A stretch of DNA of 64,000 nt. It comes from Citrus sinensis. Its lineage: Eukaryota; Streptophyta; Magnoliopsida; Sapindales; Rutaceae. This document shows, in pieces, positions 34,601-47,300 of this stretch; positions within the stretch are counted from its first letter, which is position 1, and each line of letters starts with the position of its first letter. The stretch spans positions 682,001 to 746,000 of the forward strand of contig NC_068563.1 in assembly GCF_022201045.2 (NCBI RefSeq). Reading direction: 5' to 3'. The notes below the pieces were generated by a model. It saw only the letters and a program-made list of their open reading frames with translations. It was not told the DNA's origin and ran no database searches. The translations under genes and the position numbers were made by a program.

Positions 34601-37600
34601 ATCTCAACTTAAATTAACTATGCCTTCAACCTCAATATCAGGAGAAAACTTTATGAATTGTTTAAATTATGGTAGATTTTTTGCCCTTTACTAGAACTTT
34701 CATATTCTGATTTGTAGAATTGAGTCATATTGGGAGTTCCAATGAAGTTTAAAACTTTCCAAATGGTGTTCATCTTTTAATATATAACAGCCAAACTTCA
34801 ACACTCTTATATCGAAGAAATAAGTTTATTATGAGAACCTGCTTGACAGATGTGTATTATAATTGGCAGGAGACAGAGCAGCTTAGAGCTGCACTTGAAA
34901 AGGAAGTTTTAAAGCTTGAGGTAGAGTTTCATGATGTTAGTTTAGACTTAATGTGCATTTTGAATACTTTAATCGGATGTGCAGCCCATTTTGAGATACT
35001 ATGAGAAGTGCATTCTTGATTCACTTTTCATTGGTTGTTATGCAGAGGCAAGGTTGGCCCAGTCATCGCTCATCATCTCCCACGAGTGAACCTGAGGATA
35101 CTGGGATGAAAAGTCATCCCTATCATTTGAAAATACCTAATGATGGGACTGATGTCTGGGAAATTGATCCTAAACATCTGAAGTTTGGGAGCAAAGTTGC
35201 TTCTGGGTCATATGGTGATTTGTAAGTTTATTACTTGTGCACGTATGCTGATTTTGTGTTTGCATGCTCGGTTTAACACTTCTATTTTAAGTGATCCAGG
35301 TACAGAGGTACATATTGTAGTCAAGATGTGGCTATTAAAGTCCTTAAGCCCGAACGTATAAATTCGGATATGCAGAAAGAGTTTGCCCAGGAGGTCTTTA
35401 TAATGAGGTTTGTCATATTCATAGCTACAGTAGCTGTTTTTCCAGTTATGCTGCAGATTTTCCTCTTGGACTAAATTTAAAGACAAGAATAATTTGACTT
35501 TCTTTCCCAGGATTATTTTTTGAAATAAAAAATATTTTGTCTTTTGCATGTATCTGTTGCTTTAAAGTTTTTGTACTCCTTTTGGAACTTGCAGGAAGGT
35601 TCGGCATAAAAATGTTGTACAATTCATAGGTGCATGCACTAAGCCTCCAAGCTTGTGCATTGTAACAGGTAAAGCCCAATGTCCTTCTACATTTGTGCTT
35701 CATTTTATTTTTATCCTTTTTATTCCTCTTCTGATTCTCCCCCGTCTCTTCAATGCTTTTTTGCATTAGAATTCATGTCTGGTGGAAGCGTGTATGACTA
35801 CCTGCACAAACTGAAGGGTGTTTTCAAGCTTCCATCCTTACTTAAAGTAGCAATAGATGTTTCCAAAGGAATGAACTACTTGCACCAAAACAATATAATC
35901 CACAGGGATTTGAAGGCTGCAAATCTTCTAATGGATGAAAATGAAGTAAGTCTTCTCCTATCTTTGTGGCTTTTCACTGTGTCAATCTTGTTTTGTGGAA
36001 AGGGAAGAGAATTAATTTCTTTGTTTTGCTTGGTATACTATTTTAATCCAATTTGTTTTTGGGAAATGACGTATTGTTACAATTTGGAACTTATTGGATA
36101 ATTTTTAGGAGGTCTAGTTGTGATGAAAAGAATTCAGATGCCCCTTTTCTGTTCTATAAAATTTTTATCTCATGAATCAGAAGTTAGCTTTAATGTTACA
36201 GGCAAGGTATATGGGATAGTCTATCTTTTGGAGGTCCATAGCTCAAAATCATACAGTGACTCGTTTGTAGTATGGTTTTTTCTCATTGAATGTGTCAGAT
36301 CTCAATCGGTTTAGGATGCCTTCTTCTATAGTATGTGCCTAGCCTGTTTTTCCCTCCATTCCTGCCACGTATATATTAGTGTATTACCATGATATATATT
36401 TTTACGTATGGTCATCTGCTCATGCATCTTTTTTCCCATCTTGTCAATGAGGGATGCTTAGAAAGAAAGATTCTGTTATGGGATTTATGTGACAGGTGGT
36501 TAAGGTAGCTGATTTTGGGGTCGCTAGAGTGAAAGCTCAATCTGGCGTTATGACAGCAGAAACTGGGACATACCGGTGGATGGCTCCTGAGGTAAGCCTC
36601 TGATTATGTGAATCGTTTGATTTGTACAATGCACACATATATCTTTCTTCCTGTGTATTGACAATTCGATACCATCTTTTCCGTTTGACATTCAAGAAAT
36701 GGTTAATTAGTATGTTATATTTGTCCTCTTTTTTTCTTGTTTTTTTTCCCACTTGGCATCTTAAGTGATTAAGAGTCTTGGAAAAACAATTGTGATGCGA
36801 ACAATCAGATTGCTTGGAAAGAATTAGTTCTTGTCTATGATATTGTCCTTTATTGTAAAACAAAAAAAAATAAAAATAAAATAAAGGAAAATTGTTTTGA
36901 ATGCATTAAGAGACAGTCTATCAATTGCTTGAGTTTGCACTTCATTCTCTGTGTTTCTTACAAGGTTTATTTTGCATTGAAGGTCATAGAACACAAGCCA
37001 TACGATCACAAAGCTGATGTTTTTAGTTTTGGAATTGTATTATGGGAGTTGCTAACTGGAAAGGTACTTATTTTGCCATTTTTTTTTTCGTCCTTTTTTT
37101 TTTGGTTGTTGGGGGGGGGGGCTATACTGTTTCTACGGAAAATGTTATAGTTTGCTTTAAATTTATGTAATTGCATCTTTGTTTGCCAGCTTCCATACGA
37201 ATACTTGACTCCATTACAGGCAGCTGTTGGGGTGGTCCAGAAGGTACATCACTCCTTCCTGGAACAAAGATTAAGAAAGTCTGTTTAGAATTATGACTAC
37301 TATGTGCGATAAGCACTAATAAGTGACAATTTATTTTCATTCCAGGGTCTACGGCCTACAATTCCCAAAAACAGTCAGCCAAAACTAGCTGAGTTGCTGG
37401 AGAGGTGCTGGCAGCAAGATCCAGCTCTAAGACCTGATTTTTCTGAAATAATAGAGATTCTGCAGCAAATTGCTAAGGAGGTATATTCTCTTTATGTTAG
37501 CTTGACCTAGATTTCTTTTGTTTGATCCAGGCCTACAGAATATTAAAGCAATATTTCATTAAATATGAAACAGTTGGTTTGTTTCATTGAACGCCATTTG

Positions 37601-37744
37601 ATGTCTTCATCAAACTGCAATCATCAGTATTTTCTAGCTAATGCTTGATAGTTTGTGTAACAGGTTGGTGAGGAAAATGAGGAGCGGCGCAAAGAAAAAT
37701 CATCTGGGGGTTTCTTATCAGTCCTTAGAAGAGGCCACCATTGA
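31641..37744 (+). CDS. STY46: STY46-type serine/threonine/tyrosine kinase with ACT domain (Raf-like)
   Basis: Sixteen exons: 31641-31861, 32222-32336, 33046-33119, 33247-33366, 33862-33916, 34411-34521, 34870-34920, 35046-35221, 35300-35407, 35595-35668, 35770-35945, 36496-36591, 36983-37063, 37190-37243, 37346-37480, 37664-37744. All junction phases agree and the product is 575 residues. An ACT-like regulatory domain spans about 180-248 ([16 protein letters not shown]). The kinase domain spans about 294-550: glycine loop [14 protein letters not shown] with Lys321, HRDLKAAN with Asp415, DFG at 433-435, and an APE motif. The Arabidopsis homologue (At4g38470) phosphorylates transit peptides of chloroplast precursors in the cytosol and affects chloroplast differentiation. 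That role is inferred here by family. The start MVME was chosen because it matches the recalled homologue. Intron 2 appears to use a GC donor. Intron 13 holds a G11 run. Confidence 0.94.
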
Positions 37745-38831
37745 AATAGACAGGAGGTATGCTAATGTTAATGACGTGGACACGAGCTTTAATTGTGTAG
37801 GGAATCTACCGGCTTCTTATTTCTCATCACTGTACAGTACTTAATCCAAATGTTTGAGGGCTTTTTTTAAAATTTCATTTATACCCGTATTATATGTCAT
37901 TATGTCTTTCATTTATCCACCCTCCTGCCACCATTCCATTAATTTGTACTGTGGGACAGCGACATGGATGAGCTATGTTCCTTGGCATATATCACATGCA
38001 TCTTTAAAATTAATAACAGTGATATACTTTCTTTGAGTGAGCAGAAGCATATATCTTAGAGCAATGGATCACTTTTGCCTATTTTCTTCTCAACTGCCAA
38101 AAATTTTTCCCCCGTTGATGTATAGTGTAGCACTTGTCATTGCTAATTGTGCTTGTCGATATCATTTGCTTATATGGTATGATTCATGATTGTGACATGG
38201 GATCGTCCCGCGAAGACAATCAAATTTATGTCAAATTTATCAGCTGAATGGTGTGTGTGCATGGTCTTATGGTCATTTTCCATCCTTTTGCTTTTGGGTT
38301 ATTGGTTATTGAAGAAACTTCGTGACCCAACTTAAAACTTTTTGTTAGCTCCAATGCGTGAACCCTATTTTGTGGCGTACGTTTTTAAGGGCTCTTTGGT
38401 TCCATGAGCGTTGACAGAGAAACACTTCTATACGGAGCAAAAAGCACTAGCAGAAAATAAGTGGAGCATTTCTTGCCAAAAGTGATGACAAATTCCAGTT
38501 GTACCCTTGTTTTTTAGTTAACGTTGTCTTATCGTACAATTAATTGTTTTAACTCCAGTTCCAACGTCTTCATTTTGTAAAGCAATACTTTCCATCACAA
38601 GGGTACGGATCAAAAATATTTCTTGTCAATAACAACACATACTAGAATATTAAAATGAATGGTAAATATATTTATAATTTCACAACAGTTGAGGTTCTTC
38701 CACTACTATATATTTTCCTTTTCATAATATTTGTGTTGTTTGTGGCTTCCAGGTACCAAATGGAGTCCTTAGTTAAACGTCATAACTTACCAAATGGGGT
38801 CTTAATATAAACGTTACAACATCCATTCAAT
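37745..38831. other. 3' region of the kinase gene and spacer
   Basis: Probable 3' UTR followed by noncoding DNA. No further gene is seen. Confidence 0.5.
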
Positions 38832-38834
38832 TAA

Positions 38835-39571
38835 GGGCCAATTTGGGATTACGTTGACTGATTAAATAAGTTGCTTTTACTGTGAGGATGAAATAAGCCG
38901 CTGATTAAAAAAGCAGCTTCATGCTTTGTGAACTGTATTGTTACTATGAGTTTAAAAAATAGAGTACACGTGTTTGGTAAATTCTATTATAAAAATGTTA
39001 TTTTATTATATGTCCAAAATAGATATAAATTTAAATTGCCTTTATTTTTAGAGTATGTTTAATAAATTATTTAGACATATCTTTTTTTTAAATACGTAAA
39101 ATTGCATAATGCAAAAAAAAACCTCAATTAAATAAAATGTAATGAGTTTCATAGTCTATTACATGAATTTGATAAAAAATTCATACTTATACATAATCCA
39201 AATAAAATAAAAAGTAATATTTATTATATTCACATTAAATTGATAGTGGAGAGAACATACAATAGTTGTGGTGGTAATTTAATTGTGGCGGTAGTATAAT
39301 ACCTAATGGTTATATATTAGGGTTTGTGGTAAATTAAGATATAATTATCTTTTTATAAAATATTCAGGTTCTAATAGGAACTTTAAAAAAGTGCAGTGAC
39401 TTATTTAATAAATTGTTTATGAAAAGCAACCCCGCCTACTTTTAAAAGTTGCTGTCAAAATAGAAAAAATTATGAAATAACTTACTTTACAAAATTTACC
39501 AAATGCTATTTCTGTCAAAAATTATAAAATAAACAATTAATTGAATTTCAACCTCAATCTCAAACGGAGCC
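38835..39571. mobile_element. PIF/Harbinger-type MITE (737 bp)
   Basis: TAA flanks both ends (38832-38834 and 39572-39574). Termini are GGGCCAATTTGGGAT and, inward from the right, GGCTCCGTTTGAGAT. The interior is AT-rich without coding capacity. It ends about 480 bp before the mechanosensitive-channel ATG and so may form part of its upstream region. Confidence 0.75.
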
Positions 39572-40048
39572 TAAGTCAATTTCTTTTATTTTTTTTCCCT
39601 CTTTATATCCCGATAATGCCGAGACTCTGTGATAGTCTGATAGATAATTTTGGTGGCACAATCTCTTGTTAGCTGCTATAATCTCTCTCTTTTATTTTTC
39701 CTAATGCCCATGCTCTAGATCGGGGCCATTATGGTAGTTAATCATTAATACTAGGGTTATATTTGTCAACATGCACAGGCTTTATTACAATCGCGTCGTG
39801 AACTTTCTAAACCTAACCATGCACTTATCTCGTGTGTATCTCTCACCTTTTGCGGTTGCGCCACAAATAATTATGATATGTTACAAGCTCTCCACTTCCG
39901 TCCCTACATCTAAGTTCACAATTAAACAAACGCATCAAATAATTCTTTTAAATTTCCCAAAAGTACTCATATCATTTTCCTTTAAATTTTCTTGGATACC
40001 AAACATCAATTTATCACTTCCCTTCTTCAATGCATTACACCTCAAGTA

Positions 40049-43000
40049 ATGCAGTTGCTGTCTTTGAATAACTCATTCAAGTCCCATGGCTCTTACAAGC
40101 ACATCCATGAAAAATCCGGAAGAACCAGCAGCAGCAATGCCTCTAGCCGCGGAGAATCCTCCATTCTCTTAGATGAAGAACGTCAAAAAAATATCACAGC
40201 CGTTGGAGCTCAAGATACCATCAAGATGGACGGCGGTTATGGCGGCACGGATAATGATCGTCATCATCGTCTTCTTTATAATAATACTCCTACTATAAGA
40301 GAATCAAGTTGCCAGTTTTGCTCTGACGATGACGAAGATGATGGTGAAAAAATTAGTGAAAGAAATATGAGAAGCGGTGACTACAAACGTAGAACCATCA
40401 AATTCACGCAACGTGAGGATGAAAATAATAAAGATTATAATGATCCGCCCTCGAAGCTGATCGGTCAGTTCTTGAACAAGCAAAAAGATATTGGCGAAAT
40501 TGTCCTTGACATGGACTTAGAGATGGATGAGCTTCAACAGTTTACACAAAGCAACAATTGTAATAACAACAACGCTAATACCCCGTCTTCGCCTCATAGC
40601 ACGGATGTGTCGAGAGAAATTAGGGTTTCATTTGAGCCAAGCCCTGTTGTTGATGCTGCTGCTAAAGAATCAGTGAGAAGAAGATGCAAGGACTCGCCTG
40701 AACAAGTAATACAAGCGGAACCAAGCTTTGGTCGATCTAAAAGAGATGAAATCTTGCGGTGCACGTCTAATAATTTGTCCTTTCAAAGAAGGCCACATAC
40801 TCTGACAGCTACATTGACAAGGTCAAAGACAAGATCAAGGCTGCAAGACCCGCCGCCGGAGGAAATAATTGAGCGGATACCCAAATCGGGTCAATTAAGG
40901 TCCGGGTTGCTGGGGAAAATGGGTGGTGATGATGATGATGAGACAGTGTTTGGTGAAGACTTGCCAGAGGAATTCACAAGGTCTAAGTTTAGTGCATTGA
41001 TATTCATTGAATGGGCGAGTTTGATTTTGATAGTTGCTGCTTTATTGTGTAGTTTGTTAATTCATGAGATTAAGAAAAAAAGTCTGTGGGATCTTAAGTT
41101 ATGGAAATGGGAAGTGATGGTGTTGGTTTTGATTTGTGGTAGGTTAGTTTCAGGATGGGGGATTCGTTTGATAGTTTTTTTCATTGAGAGAAATTTTGTT
41201 TTGCGGAAAAGGCTTTTGTATTTTGTATATGGGGTCAAAAAGCCTGTGCAAAATTGTCTGTGGCTAGGGCTTGTGTTGATTACATGGTATAATTTGTTTG
41301 ACAGTAAAGTTGAAAGAGAGACAAAAAGTGCAATTCTTAGTTACATTACTAAAATTCTAGTTTGTCTTTTGATTGGAACCATAGTGTGGCTTGTGAAAAC
41401 ATTGATGATTAAAGTGCTTGCTTCATCATTTCATGTGAGTACTTATTTCGATAGAATCCAGGAATCGTTGTTTTATCAATATGTAATTGAAACACTATCT
41501 GGTCCGGCATTGCTTGAAATTCAAATGCATGATGATGAGGAGGAAAGAAAAACAGCTACTGAGGTTAACAAATTGCAAAATGCTGGGGCTGTTTCGCCGC
41601 CTGATCTTAGATATGCATTTGCTAAGAGTGGGAAAGTGATAGGGAAAAGTTCAAGGGATAATAAGGGTAGTGGTAAGCTGTCGCGAGCATCATCAAAGAA
41701 AGGAACTAATGATCATGATGGGATCACTATTGATCATTTACACAAGCTTAATCCGAAGAATGTTTCTGCTTGGAACATGAAGAGATTGGTGAATATGGTG
41801 AGACACGGCGCGCTGATAACGTTGGATGAGCAGTTGCCTGGCCAACCTCCTGAGGCTGATGATTCTGCTAATCAAATCAGAAGTGAATATGAGGCTAAAG
41901 CTGCAGCTAGAAAGATTTTCTTGAATGTTGCTCGCTATGGCTCAAAGTAAGTGCTTAAAAGTTTTCAACAAGGCATTTTTAATGACATATGTGATCTTAC
42001 TTGTTCATTTTTAAACTTATATATATATATAAATCACAGGCACATATATTTGGAGGATTTGATGCGATTTATGCAAGAAGAAGAAGCTGTAAAGACAATG
42101 AGTCTCTTTGAAGGTTCAAAAGAAAATGGGAGAATCAGCAAATCTTCCCTCAAGAACTGGGTGGTATGCGACTTATACTTGATATCTAATGATTTCATCT
42201 TACAGTGGTAGCTGTGTCTTGAGGAGCAGATCACTTCAATTTCAAGCATACCTATTCTGTGCTCACTAGTTACTTGAAAACTGAAATGAAGTTGTTAGGT
42301 TACTAGTTGACTTAAAAATTAATAGGATTATTAGGATGATACAAGGTTGTTTGAGATTTGAGTTTCATTCATAACAGGGTTGGAAAAGAATATGATTTTT
42401 ATTTAAATAATTTTTGTATCTTTTTCAAAAACAATATTTCTCCTTATTTCTTTGGCAGTAGTCACAACTAAAATGCCATGCACTTAAATTTTACAGGTCA
42501 ATGCATTTAGAGAACGGAGAGCACTTGCCTTGACATTGAATGACACAAAAACAGCAGTGAAAAAGCTCCACAAGCTAGTGAATGTTGTTTTTGCAATAAT
42601 TATATTAGTCATTTGGCTTCTGATACTTAAAATTGCCACCACCGAATTCCTATTGTTCCTCAGCTCGCAGCTTGTTCTTGTTGCCTTTGTTTTTGGAAAT
42701 ACATGCAAGACCATATTTGAGGCTCTCATTTTCTTATTCGTTATTCACCCATTTGATGTGGGTGATAGGTGTGAAGTCGATGGAGTGCAGGTACTTGCAG
42801 TTGATAAATTTTATATAGAATAATGTTGAATCTTAGTTTTACGTTAAATTTAGGTTTTGTTTAGGGTTGAAGTGTTTGTGACTGTAATTCATAACCATTG
42901 CTGAATAGAATTACTAGTTGTCTAATGTAAGTGAGTAAATGATTGGTGATTATGGTTAGCCGTCGAGTAAAATTAAAATGTATGCCCGTCAAAAATATTA

Positions 43001-43848
43001 AATTGTTGTGCTTTTATAATTAAGCTAATTAATCGAACAGGGTAAAAATGAATTCTTTGGATTGCATTAACTTAATCAAACTAATTAATTGAATCCAACT
43101 CCGAATCATTTAACATCTCTGTTATATAGTACATTGAATCAATTTTGTGATATATATTTGGTGCTCAAATCCATATTGTAACATAAATTTCAGATGATAG
43201 TGGAGGAGATGAACGTTCTAACTACAGTATTTTTGAGATATGACAACCTGAAGATCATTTATCCGAATGGCGTTCTTTCCACAAAGCCTATCCATAACTT
43301 TTATCAAAGTCCAGATATGGGAGATGCGATTGAGTTCTGCGTCCATATCACCACTCCATCAGAAAAAATTGCTTTGATGAGACAAAGAATTGTTGGGTAA
43401 GTTCGGCTTACTAACTAACATTTAATATTTGCCCACCCCACCTTATTATTAATATTTATAAGATATGTGAGCTGTGATATTATATATATGAAAAAAATAA
43501 TTGTATAAATATAACAGTTATACAATTATGCCATTGTATTAATAATGTAGGTACATAGAGGGCAAGAAGGAGCATTGGTGTACGGCTCCCATGATAATAC
43601 TGAAAGATGTAGAGGATTTCACAAGATTGAGAGTAGCAGTGTGGCCTTGTCACAAGATGAACCACCAAGACATGGGAGAAAGGTGGACGAGAAGAGCTCT
43701 TTTGGTTGAAGAAATGGTCAAAATCTTCAGAGAACTTGACATTCAATATCGCTTGTTTCCTCTTGACATCAACGTTCGATCAGTTCCAGCTCCCATTGTC
43801 TCCGAACGAATGCCCTCTAGTTGGACCAACAACACATCGACAAGCTAA
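40049..43848 (+). CDS. MscS-like mechanosensitive ion channel, MSL6-like
   Basis: Five exons (40049-41946, 42040-42163, 42497-42790, 43194-43396, 43551-43848) with GT-AG junctions give 938 residues. A long hydrophilic N-terminus (about 1-312) holds Ser/Asn-rich and acidic stretches. Six membrane segments follow: about 316-340, 350-380, 405-422, 437-465, 702-722 and 729-752. The last contains the pore-lining helix and runs into HPFDVGDRCEVDGVQ, the start of the MscS beta domain. Between TM4 and TM5 is a large cytosolic loop containing the conserved HKLNPKNVSAWNMKRL segment. The C-terminus has MNHQDMGERWTRRALLVEEM. The sequence pattern matches the plasma-membrane MSL4-MSL8 group. Such channels open under membrane tension and conduct anions preferentially. 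The start at 40049 is the first ATG in frame. Arabidopsis MSL6 is somewhat shorter (about 856 residues, from memory). Confidence 0.92.
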
Positions 43849-44435
43849 TTAATTATCATTTTGTAACATTATGAAAGTCTTTCTTTTCTTTTCTTTTCGT
43901 TTATTTTTTTATTTAGGGAATATGGAGAATCGTAGATGAGTATTATATTATCTTAGATGAGAATTTTGATTTGAAAAATAGATGGTGATCATTCATACAA
44001 GCTTAATTTATGTGAAAAAAAAATTAGGCATTGGAGTAAATCTTCAAACAAAATTTTGGTTGTAATTAATGACACATAATTTTGATAGTGACTTTTCATT
44101 AGCAGTGTTGAAGTTGTAAATTATCATGACATGTCGTGATTTTTAACATAATGGGTGCTATTTAGGGACAGTGCACAATTTCATTCTATTCGAAAAATTT
44201 TATTCACACAATTCATTAAGTGTGACGAGATTCATAATTTATTACTCGTAAAGGTATTTTAAAATATTTAATCCCAAAAAATCCGCCGATGATAAAGTCA
44301 TTTACTCTTGATATTCTGTATGTTGGTTTTAATATACCGTAAAATGCTTTTTTTTTTTTAATAATGTAAATATAGCAATTGGATGAATTTAATCTCATTT
44401 AACGTTAATTCAATTATATGATATGATTCACACAA
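43849..44435. other. 3' region of the channel gene and spacer
   Basis: Likely 3' UTR with a TTTTC-rich tract (43882-43910), then AT-rich DNA. No gene. Confidence 0.5.
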
Positions 44436-44439
44436 TTAA

Positions 44440-45031
44440 GGAGTCATTTGAGACTTTTATAAGATTCAAAAGTGATTTTGAAAAGTTAAAAGATAATTTT
44501 AGCGTTTGGTAAATTTTTTTAGAAATCACTTTTGGCTTTAAAATTCACTTTTGGTTTTAGAAATCACTTTTGGCAAAATTACTCCATCCTAGAGTAACTT
44601 TTCAAATCTAATTTTGAGTATTATTTTTATACTTAATATAATTCTATATGTATTTTCATATATATTATAAAAATTCAAAATTATCCTTTTTAACTGAGAT
44701 ATAAAATCATTAATTTTAAAGAGATTTTTATTATTATTACCAATTACATAGAGATAACAAAATAAAATAAAATTAATAATATAAAATATTTATTTTTCAT
44801 GTTACAAAAATATATAAATAAAATTTAATCAATATTATGTCCAATTCAATTATTTATATTCTTACAACAATTTAATAATAAGATCTACTAAATACATATG
44901 ATTGTTATTAAAATTTACAGTACTTTTAAAAAAAAAATACTAAACATTTAATCGATTCTTTTTACAATTGAATATTTTTATAGTACAACTAACAATAATT
45001 ATTTAAAAACTTCAATATCACTAAACTGACC
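44440..45031. mobile_element. PIF/Harbinger-type MITE (592 bp), left member of an abutting pair
   Basis: TTAA lies on both sides (44436-44439 and 45032-45035). Termini are GGAGTCATTTGAG and, inward from the right, GGTCAGTTTAG. Internal words such as AAATCACTTTTGG repeat three times near the left end. The TTAA on the right is shared with the next element. Confidence 0.6.
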
Positions 45032-45035
45032 TTAA

Positions 45036-45864
45036 GGTCATGTTTGGGAGTTAGGATTAAGCATGGGATTGGATTAACTTTGGGATTAAATATTTTATCC
45101 CATGTTTGGATACTTTGCTTGGATTGGATTGGGGAGGACTAAATTTAAATTCAGTCCTTAAATCATGGGATTAACAATCCCAATTTATAAGTGGGTTTAG
45201 ATAGGATTAGGATAAGAGAAAAAGATTTATTCATATTTCTTTCCTAAATAACACTATTTTTTTACTTGTAACCTAAAATTTAATTAATTAAACCTAAAAT
45301 TTAATGAATTATTTATTTATTTTATTCATGATTTAATTCAATTTATTTTTTATTTTGCTTTTATAGTCTAATTAAATTGGTACTTTTACTCCAATAAAAT
45401 TAACTATTTAATAATTCGTTATAATAATTGATTTTATTAAATTTAATAATCACCAATGTAATATTAAAAATAATCATGAAAATTAATAATACAAGTAAAT
45501 AATTGATTTTATATATACATTATTTGCAAACTTTTTGATAAAATAAAATATATCTAAAATATCTAATAAAAATTAATTAAATAGTTTTTATTAATTTATA
45601 TTTGTTTATTATAATCATGACTACCCAATAACTAATTTACTACATATTTAATGCTCTTGTTAATTACTTTTAAATTAATTTTAATTATTACTCTTAAATA
45701 TTCATAAATATTTTTTTGTATTTAACTATGATTTAACATTGTCTAATCCGATATTGTACCAAACATAATACATCACATAATATAATCCAACTTAATCCAA
45801 TCTAATTTAATCTAATCTAATCATAATAATTAGTCCAATCCAATCCAGCGTGCCAAACTTAACC
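45036..45864. mobile_element. PIF/Harbinger-type MITE (829 bp), right member of the pair
   Basis: TAA flanks both ends (45033-45035 and 45865-45867). Termini are GGTCATGTTTGG and, inward from the right, GGTTAAGTTTGG. Subterminal GGATTGGATT repeats and their complement CCAATCCAATCC are shared with 29393-29947. Confidence 0.78.
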
Positions 45865-46017
45865 TAAGAGAACTCATCTTATTGTTTTTGGTAGTTCTAA
45901 TGCAAAATTCGTCACCACGATCATTGTCACCACATAATTCTTAATAGTTTTCAGTAAAAATATCATGGGGAGCCCTTAATTTTCTCCCATTTCATTTTTT
46001 AACCCTATAATTTTTTT

Positions 46018-46791
46018 GGGATAATTACAGTTAGGTGACACATGATTTGACAAATTTTAACATGAAAGCACATGTTTTAGAAATACTCACTCAGGCGACA
46101 ATATGTTCACTTTTACCGTTAATTCTAACAGATAAGGGTAAAATTAGAAAAACAAGATTTATTTTAGGGCTAATTAACATCAGATGGTATTAGAAAAAAA
46201 AAAATCAGATGACATTGTTTTTAACAAATTCCAAAATGGCAGCGTGTTTTAAAAAAATACTTGATCAAATGGCAATTTGTTAACTTTCATTGTAAACTTT
46301 AATAGAAGTAGTCGATTAATCACAAAATAATATTTTTATCCCAACTCACTTTTATATATATATATATATATAGGTATATAATCCAAGTCTAATTAACAGA
46401 TATTTTTGTTTAGTTAAATCAAACTATTCTTTTTCTAAATTTCCCTATTGAATTAAACTATTTCTTTAGCTCACAAACTCGCGACTGCTATCATGCTATG
46501 GGCGTGGAGAAGATGAAGAAGAAGGAGAAAGGGGGGGGGGGGGGGGACAAACTAAAGAAGAAGAAGAAAGAATGAGAAAATTAATTGGAGAAGACGAAGG
46601 AAAAATGAGAGAGATGAAAATGAAAAAAAGTAAATAAATAAAGTAAGTTTATTTTTTTTAATTTTACTGTTGGTCCATTAAAATTAACAGTAAAAGTTAA
46701 TAGGATGTTACCTGATCAAGTATTTTTATAACATTTATAACTATTTTGAAATTTTGTCGAAACAAGTGTTGTATGATCGTAATTAATCCTA
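46018..46791. mobile_element. Inverted-repeat element, MULE/foldback-like, with internal repeats
   Basis: The left arm starts GGGATAATTACAGTTAGG. The right arm, read inward, starts AGGATTAATTACGATC and continues with parallel words (AAATACTTGATCAGG, TTAACTTTTACTGTTAA). A third diverged copy of the arm is at about 46190-46310. The interior holds a (TA)n tract near 46355 and a run of 16 G at 46531-46546 beside GAAGAAG repeats. No clear target duplication, so the superfamily is tentative. Confidence 0.45.
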
Positions 46792-46854
46792 AAATAAATC
46801 TTTTTTTGTTTAAATTTTATTCTTAGAATTAAGGATAAATATGTGGTGCAATTA

Positions 46855-46975
46855 TGGTACCGTGTCACAGTTGCACCCAATCGTTGAATTTTCACTTATT
46901 TAAATGGATCCCACTCATTTGAGTAGATCCATGACTGGTGCAATTATGGTACGGTACCACAATTACACTGTAGCC
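46855..46975. repeat. Short inverted/direct repeat GGTGCAATTATGGTAC
   Basis: GGTGCAATTATGGTAC occurs twice in direct orientation (near 46856 and 46939). Each copy is followed by its approximate complement (GTCACAGTTGCAC and GTACCACAATTACAC). It looks like a small foldback or solo element end. No target duplication was found. Confidence 0.35.
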
Positions 46976-47133
46976 TGACCCTAGAATTAATAGTAAAAGT
47001 TAAAGAATTGTTATTTGATGGAGCATTTTTTAAATATATATGTCATTATTTTTAAATTTATTAAAACATGAGTCACTAGTTAACCTTTTTTTTTTTTTTT
47101 ATTATTTCTCGAAGACAAAAAATTGGCTCCGAT

Positions 47134-47166
47134 TATATATATGCAAAGGCAAAAACCGCGGCGAAA
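47134..47166 (+). promoter_or_regulatory. ATR promoter: TATA-like motif and possible E2F site
   Basis: TATATATA at 47134-47141 lies about 160 bp before the ATG. CGGCGAAA at 47159-47166 reads TTTCGCCG on the minus strand and fits the plant E2F consensus WTTSSCSS. An E2F site would suit an S-phase checkpoint gene. One short match can be chance. Confidence 0.35.
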
Positions 47167-47300
47167 TTAGGAAAGCTTACAACACACGATGAGGCAGAGG
47201 CAGAAACGACAAGTGAAAACAATTCGAATTGCGAGGGAATAAAAAGAGGAGACAGCTTGAAGAAGAGTACTGGAGACGCCTTCTTCTTCTTCTTCAAGAA

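Noticed and set aside
39992..40048. Earlier start for the mechanosensitive channel at 39992
   Set aside because: That position is a TTG, not an ATG; the first in-frame ATG is 40049.
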